Shown here piece by piece: positions 9,078-17,729 of a stretch of 64,000 nt of DNA. Each line of letters begins with the position of its first letter. The first letter of the stretch is position 1. The notes under the pieces are model-generated. The model searched no databases and had not been told where the DNA came from. It saw only the letters and a program-made list of their open reading frames with translations. A program made the translations under genes and the position numbers. The DNA is from Prevotella intermedia ATCC 25611 = DSM 20706 (lineage in GTDB: Bacteria > Bacteroidota > Bacteroidia > Bacteroidales > Bacteroidaceae). The DNA lies in the NCBI RefSeq assembly GCF_001953955.1, contig NZ_CP019300.1, positions 1,798,001 to 1,862,000 of the forward strand. The letters are read 5' to 3'.

Positions 9078-9114
9078 CTCCCTGTCCGATAAACATCGAG
9101 CAGGGAGGTTTTTT
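9078..9114 (+). terminator. Terminator after the M6 protease gene
   Basis: 8-bp perfect stem CCTCCCTG (9078-9085) / CAGGGAGG (9101-9108) followed by TTTTTT. Confidence 0.85.
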
Positions 9115-9156
9115 ATTATTGTTACTCTGCAACCTGCTTATGCACGCACTAAAAAC

Positions 9157-9190
9157 AAGGCTGAATTATAACATTGAAATTCAGCCTTTT
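9157..9190. terminator. Second, bidirectional hairpin
   Basis: AAGGCTGAATT (9157-9167) pairs with AATTCAGCCTT (9178-9188), with A-run before and T-run after. It isolates the protease gene from array A. Confidence 0.7.
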
Positions 9191-9218
9191 ATCGGCTTTA
9201 AAAGCAAGCTGTCGAATT

Positions 9219-9306
9219 ATCTACACGTTGAGAAATATTTACTTACATGTAAATAAATTCTTACTTACACGTAGAAAAATATTTATTTACACGTAAATAA
9301 TTTGCC
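9219..9306. repeat. Array A: four 22-bp units, ACRYGT family
   Basis: Units begin at 9219, 9241, 9263 and 9285, each exactly 22 bp. Each has a dyad core of the form ATTTACACGTAAAT (variants cTTACATGTAAAT, cTTACACGTAGAA) and an AT spacer close to AAATATTT. The array is framed by CGAATT on the left and AATTTGCC on the right. It lies between a terminator and the men promoter. Same family as the arrays at 19179, 25776 and 43021. Confidence 0.9.
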
Positions 9307-9434
9307 GTACTGCCGAAAAACGGCGAACGACAAGCGGTTTAAAGGCTATTTTACAGATGTTTCGGTAAGCTCAAAGTTTTACCGAACGGCAATAGAATTT
9401 CATATATTAGTTTCGTTATCTGATAGTTTATTGC

Positions 9435-9442
9435 TAACTTTG
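9435..9442 (+). promoter_or_regulatory. -7 element (TAACTTTG) of the menaquinone operon
   Basis: TAACTTTGC lies about 69 bp before the first gene of the operon (ATG 9511); no other promoter-like site is seen until the end of menE. Confidence 0.6.
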
Positions 9443-9510
9443 CAGTAGTTAGCTGCTATCAGCTATGAAGTATTAGTCATTAAACACATCTATTTATACA
9501 TAAAAAAGTA

Positions 9511-9933
9511 ATGAACGTAGACAAGTACAGTGCCCGTTTAGAGAACGAAGAGGGGTTGAGCCGCACCTTGGGTATGCGCTTCATATCAACTCCTGAGCCC
9601 GATACACTGATGGCAAAAATGGCTGTTGATGATAGAAACAAGCAGACATTCGGATTCCTTTCGGGTGGTGCCACGTTGGCATTGGCAGAGAATGTGGCAG
9701 GCGTAGGGTCTATGGCACTTTGCGACGGCAAAATGGCTTTGGGCATAAACGTAAGCGGAAACCACGTTCAGGCTATGCCCTATGGCGGTACGGTTACGGC
9801 TTATGCACGCATTCTGCACCAAGGGCATAAGTTGCACGTATGGCACATAGACGTAAAGAACGATGAAGGAGAACTCATTTCGTCGGTGCAGGTTACGAAC
9901 TATATCGTTCATTCACAAAAGAAAGAGGAGTAA
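9511..9933 (+). CDS. menI: Hotdog thioesterase, probable DHNA-CoA thioesterase
   Basis: 140 residues, single hotdog domain of the PaaI/YdiI type. The core GGATLALAENVAGVGSMA carries the expected catalytic Glu60, followed by LGINVSGNHVQAM and HVWHIDVKNDEGELI, a pattern close to the E. coli DHNA-CoA thioesterase YdiI (MenI). It is the first gene of the menaquinone operon, 16 bp before menF. Hydrolysis of 1,4-dihydroxy-2-naphthoyl-CoA to DHNA is the natural role; the specific substrate is inferred from gene order, the fold is not in doubt. Confidence 0.8.
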   Translation: MNVDKYSARLENEEGLSRTLGMRFISTPEPDTLMAKMAVDDRNKQTFGFLSGGATLALAENVAGVGSMALCDGKMALGINVSGNHVQAMPYGGTVTAYARILHQGHKLHVWHIDVKNDEGELISSVQVTNYIVHSQKKEE

Positions 9934-9948
9934 AGAAGAGTCTTGACT

Positions 9949-10965
9949 ATGCGTTCGTTTGCTATTTACCGATTGCCTTTTGCCGAAGAATGTACAATGT
10001 TGGTGCAGCATTCCGCACCTTCAGAGTTGTCGTCGCTTACCGAATTAGACGGCAAGGAAGGCTTTGTAATTGCACCGTTCAGTCCGTCAGCCGATTGTCC
10101 CATACTACTTTTGCAGCCCGACGAAGTGCGTACGATGCCTGTAAAGGAGGTGCAGTCTTTAGCAAAAAAGGAAGAAGAAGTAAACGAAAAAGAAGCAGAC
10201 AGAACCAAATATCACAGAGATTTTGCTGCCTTTCATAAAGAATTAGCAAACAACAAGTTTGCTAAAATAGTGCTCTCGCGTTGTGTGCAGGAGCAAATTT
10301 CCCACGATTTACAACCCGAAGAGGTGTTTTGGCAGGCTTGCAAGAAGTATCCACGCCAGTTTGTAGCCCTCTTTTCCACCCCACAATCGGGCATTTGGCT
10401 GATGGCAACGCCCGAAATACTGCTCGATGGCAATGGTAAGGAATGGCGGACTATGGCTTTGGCAGGCACAATGCCTTACAATGAGAACGGAGTAGAATGG
10501 TCGGCAAAGAACAAGGCAGAGCAACAGTACGTTTCTCTCTATATAAAAAGGTGCTTGGAACGCTGTGCCGATGAGATAAAGGAAGAAGGAGCATACACCA
10601 CGCAGGCTGCCGATTTGGTGCATCTGCGCACCGACTTCAGTTTCAAGCTACGCCCCGATGCAGCCATAGGACAACTTCTGTCCGACCTTCACCCAACACC
10701 TGCGGTTTGCGGAATGCCCAAAGACGAAACAAAGGCATTCATTCTTGCCAACGAATCGAACAAAAGACTTTATTACAGTGGCTTTGCAGGACCGCTAAAC
10801 CTACAAGGCAACACGCACATTTATGTATCGTTGCGCTGTATGCAGATGCAAACAGGGGTATGCAACCTGTATGCCGGTGGCGGGATACTGAAAGAAAGCA
10901 CGGAAGAAAGCGAATGGAAAGAAACCGAAGCCAAGCTATCGACAATGCGACAACTACTTCGTTAA
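9949..10965 (+). CDS. menF: Isochorismate synthase (menaquinone pathway)
   Basis: Converts chorismate to isochorismate. 338 residues from the ATG at 9949; a TTG two codons earlier (9943) is the only alternative. Chorismate-binding enzyme signatures are present: FAKIVLSRCV, WLMATPEILL, TMALAGTMPYN, and the C-terminal HPTPAVCGMPKDET and YAGGGILKESTEESEWKETE with the metal-binding glutamates. It is shorter at the N-terminus than E. coli MenF, as is usual in Bacteroidetes. Followed by menD after 15 bp. Confidence 0.93.
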   Translation: MRSFAIYRLPFAEECTMLVQHSAPSELSSLTELDGKEGFVIAPFSPSADCPILLLQPDEVRTMPVKEVQSLAKKEEEVNEKEADRTKYHRDFAAFHKELANNKFAKIVLSRCVQEQISHDLQPEEVFWQACKKYPRQFVALFSTPQSGIWLMATPEILLDGNGKEWRTMALAGTMPYNENGVEWSAKNKAEQQYVSLYIKRCLERCADEIKEEGAYTTQAADLVHLRTDFSFKLRPDAAIGQLLSDLHPTPAVCGMPKDETKAFILANESNKRLYYSGFAGPLNLQGNTHIYVSLRCMQMQTGVCNLYAGGGILKESTEESEWKETEAKLSTMRQLLR

Positions 10966-10980
10966 AACGCAAAAATAAAG

Positions 10981-12651
10981 ATGTTCAGTAACAAAGAAAA
11001 CGTAAATATCCTGACGGCGTTGCTCGTTCAGCACGGCATAACGCAGGCTGTGGTGTGCCCTGGTTCGAGAAACTCGCCGCTTGTGCACAATCTTTGTGAA
11101 TGCAAAGAGATAAAATGCTATCCTGTAACCGATGAGCGTTCGGCAGCATTCTTTGCTTTAGGCGTCGCTATGAGTACCCATTCGCCCGTTGTTATTTGCG
11201 TTACGTCGGGGTCGGCACTGCTGAATGTTGCGCCTGCCGTGGCAGAAGCGTATTACCAAAACCTACCTTTGATAGTTGTTTCAGCCGACCGCCCCCAGCA
11301 ATGGATAGGGCAATCGGACGGACAAACCATGCCACAAGCCAACGCACTCGCTCCGTTTGTACGCAAGAGCGTCCACCTTATCGAACCCAAAACGAAGGAA
11401 GAACATTGGTATTGCGACCGTTTGGTAAACGAAGCTCTCATAGAATGCAAGCGATTTGCGTATGCCCCAGTGCATATCAACGTACCAATAAGCGAGCCGT
11501 TATTCGATTACAATATGGCAACCTTGCCCACAGAACGACATATTTCTGCAACATCTGTCTGCAACGACAATGCAGCCGTAGCCGATATTGTAACAATGGT
11601 GCGACAGGCGCAACGCCCTTTGCTCATCATCGGGCAGGAAGCGTGGGCTGATATGGCAGAAGTGAAGGCGGAATTAGTAAGGTTGCGCCAACGAATCGTG
11701 GTGATACAAGACAAGCTTTCCGATGTTACTGACACCGCACCGCAGCTTGTCGATGCGGCAATAGCTATTGCAGAAGACACGGAAGCATTGCGCCCAGACC
11801 TTATTATATATATAGGCGGCACGTTGGTGAGCAAGCTGTGCAAACAGTTCTTGCGGAGTTGCACCCCAACAGATTCTATTTTGATAGACCCACGTGGCGA
11901 TATTCGCGACACATTCACCAACCTTACCGCCATAGTGCAGTGCCAGAGCAATGCTTTCATCAAGGCGTTGGCAAACGGTTTGGAAGATTTTGCCACTTCA
12001 AAATTCTATCACGGTTGGCAAAAGGCTTTAAACGATGCCACAACCAGTGCGCAAATGTACGTTCCAGCCTATTCGCAGATGTTGGCAGTGAAGCGTTTTC
12101 ACACGCTGTTGCAACAGAACAACGATGCCAAAGCATTGGTTTACGGGAACAGTTCGGCAGTTCGCTTGGGCAATTTCTGCTCGTCCGACTATATATTCGT
12201 AAACCGTGGGGTAAACGGAATAGAAGGAACGCTCTCCACTGCAGTAGGTATGGCAGCGGCAAACAAAAACAAACGTGTGTTCTGCGTTATAGGCGACTTG
12301 AGCTTTTTCTACGACCAGAACGCCTTGTGGAACAGCAATTTGGGCGACAATCTATCCATATTGCTGCTCAACAACAGTGGTGGCGGCATCTTTCGGCAGC
12401 TGTCAGGATTGGAAAAATCGGCACACCGAGCTGCGATAATGGGTGCTGGTGCAAGCGTTACCGCCGAAGGTGTATGCCAGACACATAACATAGGCTACCT
12501 TTCGGCAACCAATTCGGAAGAGTTGGAAAGTAGTTTGACAGCGTTTCTCAACATCAGAAACACTTCCGTACTATTGGAAGTGTTCACCGATTCCGAAGAA
12601 GATGCCAAGGCGTGGAGCACATTTTACAAGCAATTAGAAAAGAAACAATAA
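10981..12651 (+). CDS. menD: SEPHCHC synthase (thiamine diphosphate enzyme)
   Basis: Condenses isochorismate with 2-oxoglutarate. 556 residues, the normal MenD length. N-terminal pyrimidine-binding domain with [14 protein letters not shown] and [13 protein letters not shown]-terminal ThDP/metal motif beginning [14 protein letters not shown] at 438 and ending [11 protein letters not shown]. Directly upstream of menB (17-bp gap). The pathway's next hydrolase MenH is not encoded in this cluster. Confidence 0.96.
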   Translation: MFSNKENVNILTALLVQHGITQAVVCPGSRNSPLVHNLCECKEIKCYPVTDERSAAFFALGVAMSTHSPVVICVTSGSALLNVAPAVAEAYYQNLPLIVVSADRPQQWIGQSDGQTMPQANALAPFVRKSVHLIEPKTKEEHWYCDRLVNEALIECKRFAYAPVHINVPISEPLFDYNMATLPTERHISATSVCNDNAAVADIVTMVRQAQRPLLIIGQEAWADMAEVKAELVRLRQRIVVIQDKLSDVTDTAPQLVDAAIAIAEDTEALRPDLIIYIGGTLVSKLCKQFLRSCTPTDSILIDPRGDIRDTFTNLTAIVQCQSNAFIKALANGLEDFATSKFYHGWQKALNDATTSAQMYVPAYSQMLAVKRFHTLLQQNNDAKALVYGNSSAVRLGNFCSSDYIFVNRGVNGIEGTLSTAVGMAAANKNKRVFCVIGDLSFFYDQNALWNSNLGDNLSILLLNNSGGGIFRQLSGLEKSAHRAAIMGAGASVTAEGVCQTHNIGYLSATNSEELESSLTAFLNIRNTSVLLEVFTDSEEDAKAWSTFYKQLEKKQ

Positions 12652-12668
12652 ATAAAAACAATCATAAT

Positions 12669-13496
12669 ATGGCTAACAGAGAATGGAAAACCATCGAAGG
12701 TTTCGACTTTAAGGAAATCCTTTTTGAGGAATACAACCACATAGCAAAGATAACAATCAATCGCCCACGCTATCGAAATGCGTTCACACCGCTAACGGTT
12801 TGGGAGATTTCGCAGGCGTTTTCGTACTGTCGTGAGGCTTTAAACATTCGTGTAGTGCTACTTACAGGTGCGGGCGACAAGGCCTTTTGCGCAGGTGGCG
12901 ATATGAATGTGAAGGGTCGTGGCGGCTATGTCGGTGGCGACGGAGTACCCCGTCTGAATGTGTTAGATGTACAAATGCAAATCCGCCGCTTACCCAAGCC
13001 AGTCATTGCTATGGTAAACGGCTTCGCAATCGGTGGCGGACACGTGCTCCACGTTATGTGCGACCTAAGCATTGCATCAGAAAATGCAATCTTTGGGCAG
13101 ACTGGACCAAAGGTAGGTTCGTTCGATGCAGGCTTCGGAGCATCGTATCTTGCACGCATAGTAGGACAGAAGAAGGCACGCGAAATATGGTTCTTGTGCC
13201 GTCAATACTCTGCGGCTGAGGCTGAACGTATGGGTTTGGTAAACAAGGTGGTACCTTTCGAAAAGCTCGAAGATGAGTGCGTGGAGTGGGCAGAAACCAT
13301 GATGGAGCGTTCGCCGTTGGCTTTGCGTATGATAAAAGCAGGACTGAATGCCGAGTTAGACGGTCAGGCGGGCATTCAGGAACTTGCTGGCGATGCCACA
13401 ATGCTTTATTATACAATGGACGAAGCGCAAGAAGGAGGACGTGCTTTCTTGGAAAAACGCAAGCCAGACTTCGACAAATACCCTCAATTTCCATAA
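12669..13496 (+). CDS. menB: 1,4-dihydroxy-2-naphthoyl-CoA synthase
   Basis: Ring-closing enzyme of menaquinone synthesis, crotonase fold, 275 residues. Start chosen at ATG 12669 (MANREWKTI); a longer frame begins with GTG inside menD and adds nothing recognisable. Landmarks: CoA-binding loop [15 protein letters not shown], oxyanion-hole region [23 protein letters not shown], and [21 protein letters not shown], the last being characteristic of MenB among crotonases. The C-terminus ends EKRKPDF, also typical. menC follows 6 bp later. Confidence 0.96.
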   Translation: MANREWKTIEGFDFKEILFEEYNHIAKITINRPRYRNAFTPLTVWEISQAFSYCREALNIRVVLLTGAGDKAFCAGGDMNVKGRGGYVGGDGVPRLNVLDVQMQIRRLPKPVIAMVNGFAIGGGHVLHVMCDLSIASENAIFGQTGPKVGSFDAGFGASYLARIVGQKKAREIWFLCRQYSAAEAERMGLVNKVVPFEKLEDECVEWAETMMERSPLALRMIKAGLNAELDGQAGIQELAGDATMLYYTMDEAQEGGRAFLEKRKPDFDKYPQFP

Positions 13497-13502
13497 GCAG
13501 CA

Positions 13503-14540
13503 ATGCGCAAAATAACGATTACTTCCAAGCTGTTGCACTTTCTTCAGCCTGCAGGAACATCGCGTGGAGTATATAATACACGTCTTAGTTTCTACTTGAA
13601 ACTTACTTCTGACGAGCAACCCGATGTAGTCGGAGTGGGCGAATGTGCCACGCTGCCCGACCTTTCTTGCGATGCGATGCCACTAAACGAATACGAACGC
13701 AAGCTGAGAACGTTCTGCGATGAGTACGAACGCACAGGAGTAATCGATTATGAAGCAATGCGCGCCTATCCATCTATGCTCTTTGGGCTTGAAACGGCAG
13801 TGGCGCAGCTCAACGCTAAAGGCAGTTTAAACTTCTTCGATACACCTTTCGGACGTGGCGAAGAAGGCATTCCAATCAATGGTTTGGTATGGATGGGAAC
13901 GTTCGAGAAAATGTTTGAACGTTTGGAAGCCAAGCTAAAAGCAGGCTTCCGCTGCATAAAGATAAAGATTGGAGCGATTGATTTCGACCGAGAACTGCAA
14001 CTCATACGCCACATTCGTTCCACTTTCAGCCGCAAAAACGTCGAGTTGAGGGTGGACGCAAATGGCGGTTTCACACCCGAAGAGGCACTTTCGCGAATGG
14101 AAGCGTTGGTTCAATACGACATTCATTCCATTGAGCAACCCATAAAGCAGCACCAATGGACGGAAATGGCACGCCTTTGCGCTGCGACACCTTTACCAAT
14201 AGGGCTCGACGAAGAACTGATTGGGGTGAACGAAAGGCAGAAAAAGATTGAATTATTAGACACTATCCGTCCTCAATACATTATTTTGAAACCCAGTTTG
14301 CACGGCGGAATGGCTGGAACGGAGGAGTGGATACAACTCGCTCGTGAAAGAAACATCGGCTCTTGGATTACTTCTGCCCTCGAAAGCAACGTTGGTCTTA
14401 ACGCCATAGCGCAACTAACAGCAAGCATTTACGGCACAAACATACGCCACGCTCAAGGTTTAGGCACGGGACAACTGTTCGCCGACAACATAGAAATGCC
14501 TTTAAAAGTTCTCGGCGACAAGCTTTGGATAGTGCAATAA
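13503..14540 (+). CDS. menC: o-succinylbenzoate synthase
   Basis: Enolase-superfamily dehydratase that makes o-succinylbenzoate from SHCHC. 345 residues. The catalytic lysine motif is KIKIG, the metal ligands are in RVDANGG, IEQPI and LDEELI, and the second catalytic lysine is in ILKPSLHGG. Starts 6 bp after menB, so probably co-translated. menE follows after 70 bp with no terminator. Confidence 0.93.
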   Translation: MRKITITSKLLHFLQPAGTSRGVYNTRLSFYLKLTSDEQPDVVGVGECATLPDLSCDAMPLNEYERKLRTFCDEYERTGVIDYEAMRAYPSMLFGLETAVAQLNAKGSLNFFDTPFGRGEEGIPINGLVWMGTFEKMFERLEAKLKAGFRCIKIKIGAIDFDRELQLIRHIRSTFSRKNVELRVDANGGFTPEEALSRMEALVQYDIHSIEQPIKQHQWTEMARLCAATPLPIGLDEELIGVNERQKKIELLDTIRPQYIILKPSLHGGMAGTEEWIQLARERNIGSWITSALESNVGLNAIAQLTASIYGTNIRHAQGLGTGQLFADNIEMPLKVLGDKLWIVQ

Positions 14541-14610
14541 CCGCATAATTGAGCATAAACAGATAAGAAAGAAGGGCTTGACAGTGGGACTTTAAAACAA
14601 GAAAACAGCA

Positions 14611-15627
14611 ATGACTTTAGAGCAATTTCTTAGCGAATGGCACAGCGAAGACCCCACTTTGCTTGTTCATACGAGTGGTTCGACAGGGCAGCCGAAGCCG
14701 TTGCGTGTCGAAAAAGCACGTATGCTGAACTCTGCACGCATCACTTGCGACTTTCTCAAGCTACGCCCCAACGATACAGCCTTGCTGTGTATGCCACTTG
14801 ATTACATTGCTGGGAAGATGGTTGTGGTACGTAGCATAGAGCGAAAGCTGCGTCTGCTGAGCGTGAAACCATCAGGAAACCCACTTTCCGATGCTTCGCT
14901 TGCTCAGCTTTCAAACCCCGATGAGCCTATTACCTTTGCAGCAATGGTGCCTTTGCAGGTATTCAACACACTGCAAAACAGCAAGGAACGCAAACGATTG
15001 CAGCGCATTCGCCATTTAATAATAGGTGGTGGAAGCATCGACAATGAACTTTCTGCACAGCTAAAAGACTTCCCAAACGCGGTATGGAGCACTTACGGTA
15101 TGACGGAAACACTATCGCACATTGCCCTTCGTCGCTTAAACGGAAGCGAACGTAGCGATTGGTACATGCCATTCGACGGCGTGGAGGTGTCGCTGAACGA
15201 CGATGGCTGTCTCGTAATTAATGCGCCAGCCGTCTGTTCACAACATTTGGAGACCAACGACATAGCCGAATTGCGCCTGACAGAGGCAGGACGAACCGAG
15301 TTCCGTATATTAGGACGCAAAGACAACACTATCAATACGGGCGGAATAAAGGTGCAAATGGAGGAAGTGGAACAGGCATTGCGCCCTCATCTCGCTGTTC
15401 CATTCGTGATAACGAAGCGTAAAAACAAGAAGTTTGGTGAAGAAATAGTACTCCTGACCGAAGCTAATGACTTGGAAGAAGTACGTGCCGCCTGTGTGAA
15501 AGCATTGCCACGATACTGGCAACCTGCGCATTATCAGCACACAGAACAACTTCCAACCACCGAAACAGGTAAGATTGCCCGTGCAAAAGCCTTGCAAATG
15601 GTAGACCAACCCAGCGATATGGAATAA
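14611..15627 (+). CDS. menE: o-succinylbenzoate-CoA ligase, short form
   Basis: Acyl-adenylating enzyme that activates o-succinylbenzoate. 338 residues, clearly shorter than the 450-490 of classical MenE; the N-terminal part upstream of the P-loop is missing. Core motifs remain: HTSGSTGQPKPLRV (P-loop), STYGMTET, RILGRKDNTINTGGIKV, and the C-terminal TGKIARAK with the catalytic lysine. Such short forms occur in Bacteroidetes and are probably active. Last gene of the men operon, convergent with aroB. Confidence 0.9.
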   Translation: MTLEQFLSEWHSEDPTLLVHTSGSTGQPKPLRVEKARMLNSARITCDFLKLRPNDTALLCMPLDYIAGKMVVVRSIERKLRLLSVKPSGNPLSDASLAQLSNPDEPITFAAMVPLQVFNTLQNSKERKRLQRIRHLIIGGGSIDNELSAQLKDFPNAVWSTYGMTETLSHIALRRLNGSERSDWYMPFDGVEVSLNDDGCLVINAPAVCSQHLETNDIAELRLTEAGRTEFRILGRKDNTINTGGIKVQMEEVEQALRPHLAVPFVITKRKNKKFGEEIVLLTEANDLEEVRAACVKALPRYWQPAHYQHTEQLPTTETGKIARAKALQMVDQPSDME

Positions 15628-15684
15628 CCCCACTTGGGCAAAAGCGTTGCAAGCAACCTACAACCCAATCTCCAAAGCCCAGCT

Positions 15685-16731
15685 CTACCCCTCTCTTAAA
15701 AAGTCTAAGGCTTCTTTTATCTCGTCTTCTGTCGCTGTCTGATTGATGGAAATCCTGCCCAAATCTTGCAATAAAGTAAAGTTAATCGTGCTGCTCACAT
15801 TCTTTTTATCATGCTTCATAAGGTCGATTAACGCATCGTAGTCGTTACAGGAAATAGCAAATTCTCCATAATTAGCTTTGATAAAATTAACCGTTTTCCG
15901 CATTATATCAGTCGGAAAACCTTGTTTTACAACCGAAAGATAAAGCTCGCAGACAATTCCGTATGCCACTACATAGCCGTGAAGAATAGGTTCTCGCGTC
16001 ATTGCCCACGCTTCAAAGCTATGCCCAAACGTATGTCCGAAGTTCAAAGCCTTCCTTATATGCTTCTCGTGGGGGTCTTGTTCCACTATCTTTTCTTTTA
16101 TTCCGACACTCTCTTTCAGCATTTCGGCAAGCTGTCGTAAGTCGAACGTATCGATGTCGAAAGCCAATAGCATTGCCAATGCTCCCTTTTCGGCTATCAA
16201 TGCGTGCTTCAGCATTTCGGCATAACCGCTCAACAGATTTTCACGGTCGAGCGTTTGCAGCCACATCGTGTCGATAATAACAGATTCAGCCTGGCAGAAC
16301 ACCCCTATTTCGTTCTTCAAACCACCGAAGTTAATGCCTGTCTTGCCACCCACACTCGCATCTACCATAGCCAACAGCGTGGTGGGCACGTTGATGAAAC
16401 AGATGCCACGCTTAAACGTAGCAGCTGCAAAGCCACCAAGGTCGGTTACCATTCCACCGCCAAGATTGATAAGCAGCGAGTGGCGAGTGGCTTTCTCTGC
16501 CTGCAAAATCGTCCAAACGTGGGTGAGCGAAGCAAAGTCTTTGTTGGCATCGGAACTCGGAATAGTAATCAGCTGCGCACCTTTAAGACAATCAAAGTCT
16601 TTAATTCTGTTGTAACACACACGGGCAGTGGTGTCGTCGGCAAGGACAAACACCTTGTCGGGATTGCATTTTGCAATGGCTTCTGAAAGACTTTGCTCGA
16701 ACTGATGAGTAAAAACAACTTGCTGCTCCAT
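15685..16731 (-). CDS. aroB: 3-dehydroquinate synthase
   Basis: Second step of the shikimate pathway, which feeds chorismate to the menaquinone genes next door. 348 residues, NAD-dependent. Motifs: LINLGGGMVTDLGGFAAATFKRG (nucleotide binding), VPTTLLAMVDASVGGKTGIN, and the zinc-binding histidines in NFGHTFGHSFE. Transcribed toward menE; the 57-bp convergent gap has no strong hairpin. Confidence 0.96.
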   Translation of the reverse strand: MEQQVVFTHQFEQSLSEAIAKCNPDKVFVLADDTTARVCYNRIKDFDCLKGAQLITIPSSDANKDFASLTHVWTILQAEKATRHSLLINLGGGMVTDLGGFAAATFKRGICFINVPTTLLAMVDASVGGKTGINFGGLKNEIGVFCQAESVIIDTMWLQTLDRENLLSGYAEMLKHALIAEKGALAMLLAFDIDTFDLRQLAEMLKESVGIKEKIVEQDPHEKHIRKALNFGHTFGHSFEAWAMTREPILHGYVVAYGIVCELYLSVVKQGFPTDIMRKTVNFIKANYGEFAISCNDYDALIDLMKHDKKNVSSTINFTLLQDLGRISINQTATEDEIKEALDFLREG

Positions 16732-16755
16732 AGTTTTTCTTGTTCTAAGTGCTTA

Positions 16756-16763
16756 CAAATATA
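16756..16763 (-). promoter_or_regulatory. -7 element (TATATTTG) of aroB
   Basis: Minus-strand TATATTTG 25 bp before the aroB start. Confidence 0.5.
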
Positions 16764-16827
16764 GTGTTTTTCTTTTTATCTGCGATGGTTTTAAACCGAT
16801 TTTTAGCACGCTACCCTGCATAAACTA

Positions 16828-16872
16828 AATGGGAAACAATGTTCCTTTCGGTTCATTGTTTCCCATTTTTAT
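16828..16872. terminator. Strong hairpin between the nlpE-like gene and aroB
   Basis: AATGGGAAACAATG (16828-16841) pairs perfectly with CATTGTTTCCCATT (16854-16867), then T-run. It lies 22 bp past the end of the minus-strand lipoprotein gene. Confidence 0.85.
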
Positions 16873-16893
16873 TTCTTTTCCTATCAGGATTGA

Positions 16894-17349
16894 TTATCTA
16901 ACCAACTTCAAATCGTAGTTGAGTTCCTTTGTTACGCTCTCTTCCAACTCTTCGTTTACCATACGGAGAGTAGAGTCGTTTGCTTGGAGGAAGTAAACTG
17001 CGCCGTCCTTACCAGTAGCAAACTTATAAGCTACTTTCTTTGCACCGTTTACGTCTTTCTCTATTTTCTCTGCGTTACCGCTGTAGTTGCTCACCTTGTC
17101 CTTGCCGTTTTCAGCTTCAAGATAGGTTTCCTTCATACTGAAACCATTGGTGCTGTCAGCTGCCAATGCTATTTCGTAACGAATGCCAGGACCGTCAGCT
17201 GCTGCTACTACACCTTCGTAGTGCATAGTGTCTGCTGCTACTTCTGTCTGTGCTGTATCACCTGCCTTTGCTTCGGCATCTGCTTTCCCTTTTTGCTGGC
17301 ATGCTACCATTGTGGCGCAAGCTGCCATTAAAACGAATACTTTCTTCAT
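16894..17349 (-). CDS. Lipoprotein with NlpE-N-like domain
   Basis: 151 residues. Lipoprotein signal with lipobox MVACQQ (Cys17) followed by an Ala/Lys/Asp-rich linker. The rest (MHYEGVVAAADGPGIRYEIALAADS, with AADGPGI as the key turn) resembles the N-terminal domain of the copper/envelope-stress lipoprotein NlpE. In E. coli NlpE signals to Cpx, but Cpx is not a Bacteroidetes feature, so only an envelope role is inferred. Monocistronic, with its own promoter at 17377 and a terminator after it. Confidence 0.7.
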   Translation of the reverse strand: MKKVFVLMAACATMVACQQKGKADAEAKAGDTAQTEVAADTMHYEGVVAAADGPGIRYEIALAADSTNGFSMKETYLEAENGKDKVSNYSGNAEKIEKDVNGAKKVAYKFATGKDGAVYFLQANDSTLRMVNEELEESVTKELNYDLKLVR

Positions 17350-17376
17350 TTTTTACCTTTTTATAAATTAACGATG

Positions 17377-17384
17377 CAAAGATA
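17377..17384 (-). promoter_or_regulatory. -7 element (TATCTTTG) of the NlpE-like gene
   Basis: Minus-strand TATCTTTGC 28 bp before the start codon. Confidence 0.65.
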
Positions 17385-17506
17385 AGCGATAACTTTTTAT
17401 ATCGTCAAAGTATTTGTGTTAAATTCTTCTAATCTTATAAAAGTTATAGCAAACAACCGCCAATACAGCCGATATGCCTGGTCACTACACAATATTTATA
17501 TATGGC

Positions 17507-17692
17507 TTACTTGTTGCGATTGGCACGTTGCTGACGGTATTTCGCCTTCTGCTTGGCACTGCCAGAGCCGTGTGCCCCCGTTATATACTTCTTTTTCTTG
17601 GCTTTGGTCTTCACTTTTCCGTCGTCTACCTTTGGTTTTGGCGCACCTCGGAAAACCATTCCGCTTTCAATTATCTCGTCTATTTCGCTCAT
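17507..17692 (-). CDS. Small basic hypothetical protein downstream of the AICAR transformylase
   Basis: 61 residues, strongly basic: acidic N-terminus (MSEIDEIIESGMVF), then PKPKVDDGKVKTKAKKKK and a basic, Gln-rich tail (SAKQKAKYRQQRANRNK). No signal peptide or membrane segment. It starts 37 bp after the upstream gene in the same orientation, so co-transcription is likely. Nucleic-acid binding is suggested only by charge; the family is not recognised. Confidence 0.55.
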   Translation of the reverse strand: MSEIDEIIESGMVFRGAPKPKVDDGKVKTKAKKKKYITGAHGSGSAKQKAKYRQQRANRNK

Positions 17693-17729
17693 ATCGTTTG
17701 CTTTTAGGTTGGTTCAGAACATTCTTTCA

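Noticed and set aside
12612..12668. Longer menB starting at GTG 12612
   Set aside because: Overlaps the menD end and adds no conserved sequence; ATG 12669 fits MenB.
14541..14610. Terminator or promoter between menC and menE
   Set aside because: No stem with T-run and no TAnnTTTG; the genes are probably co-transcribed.
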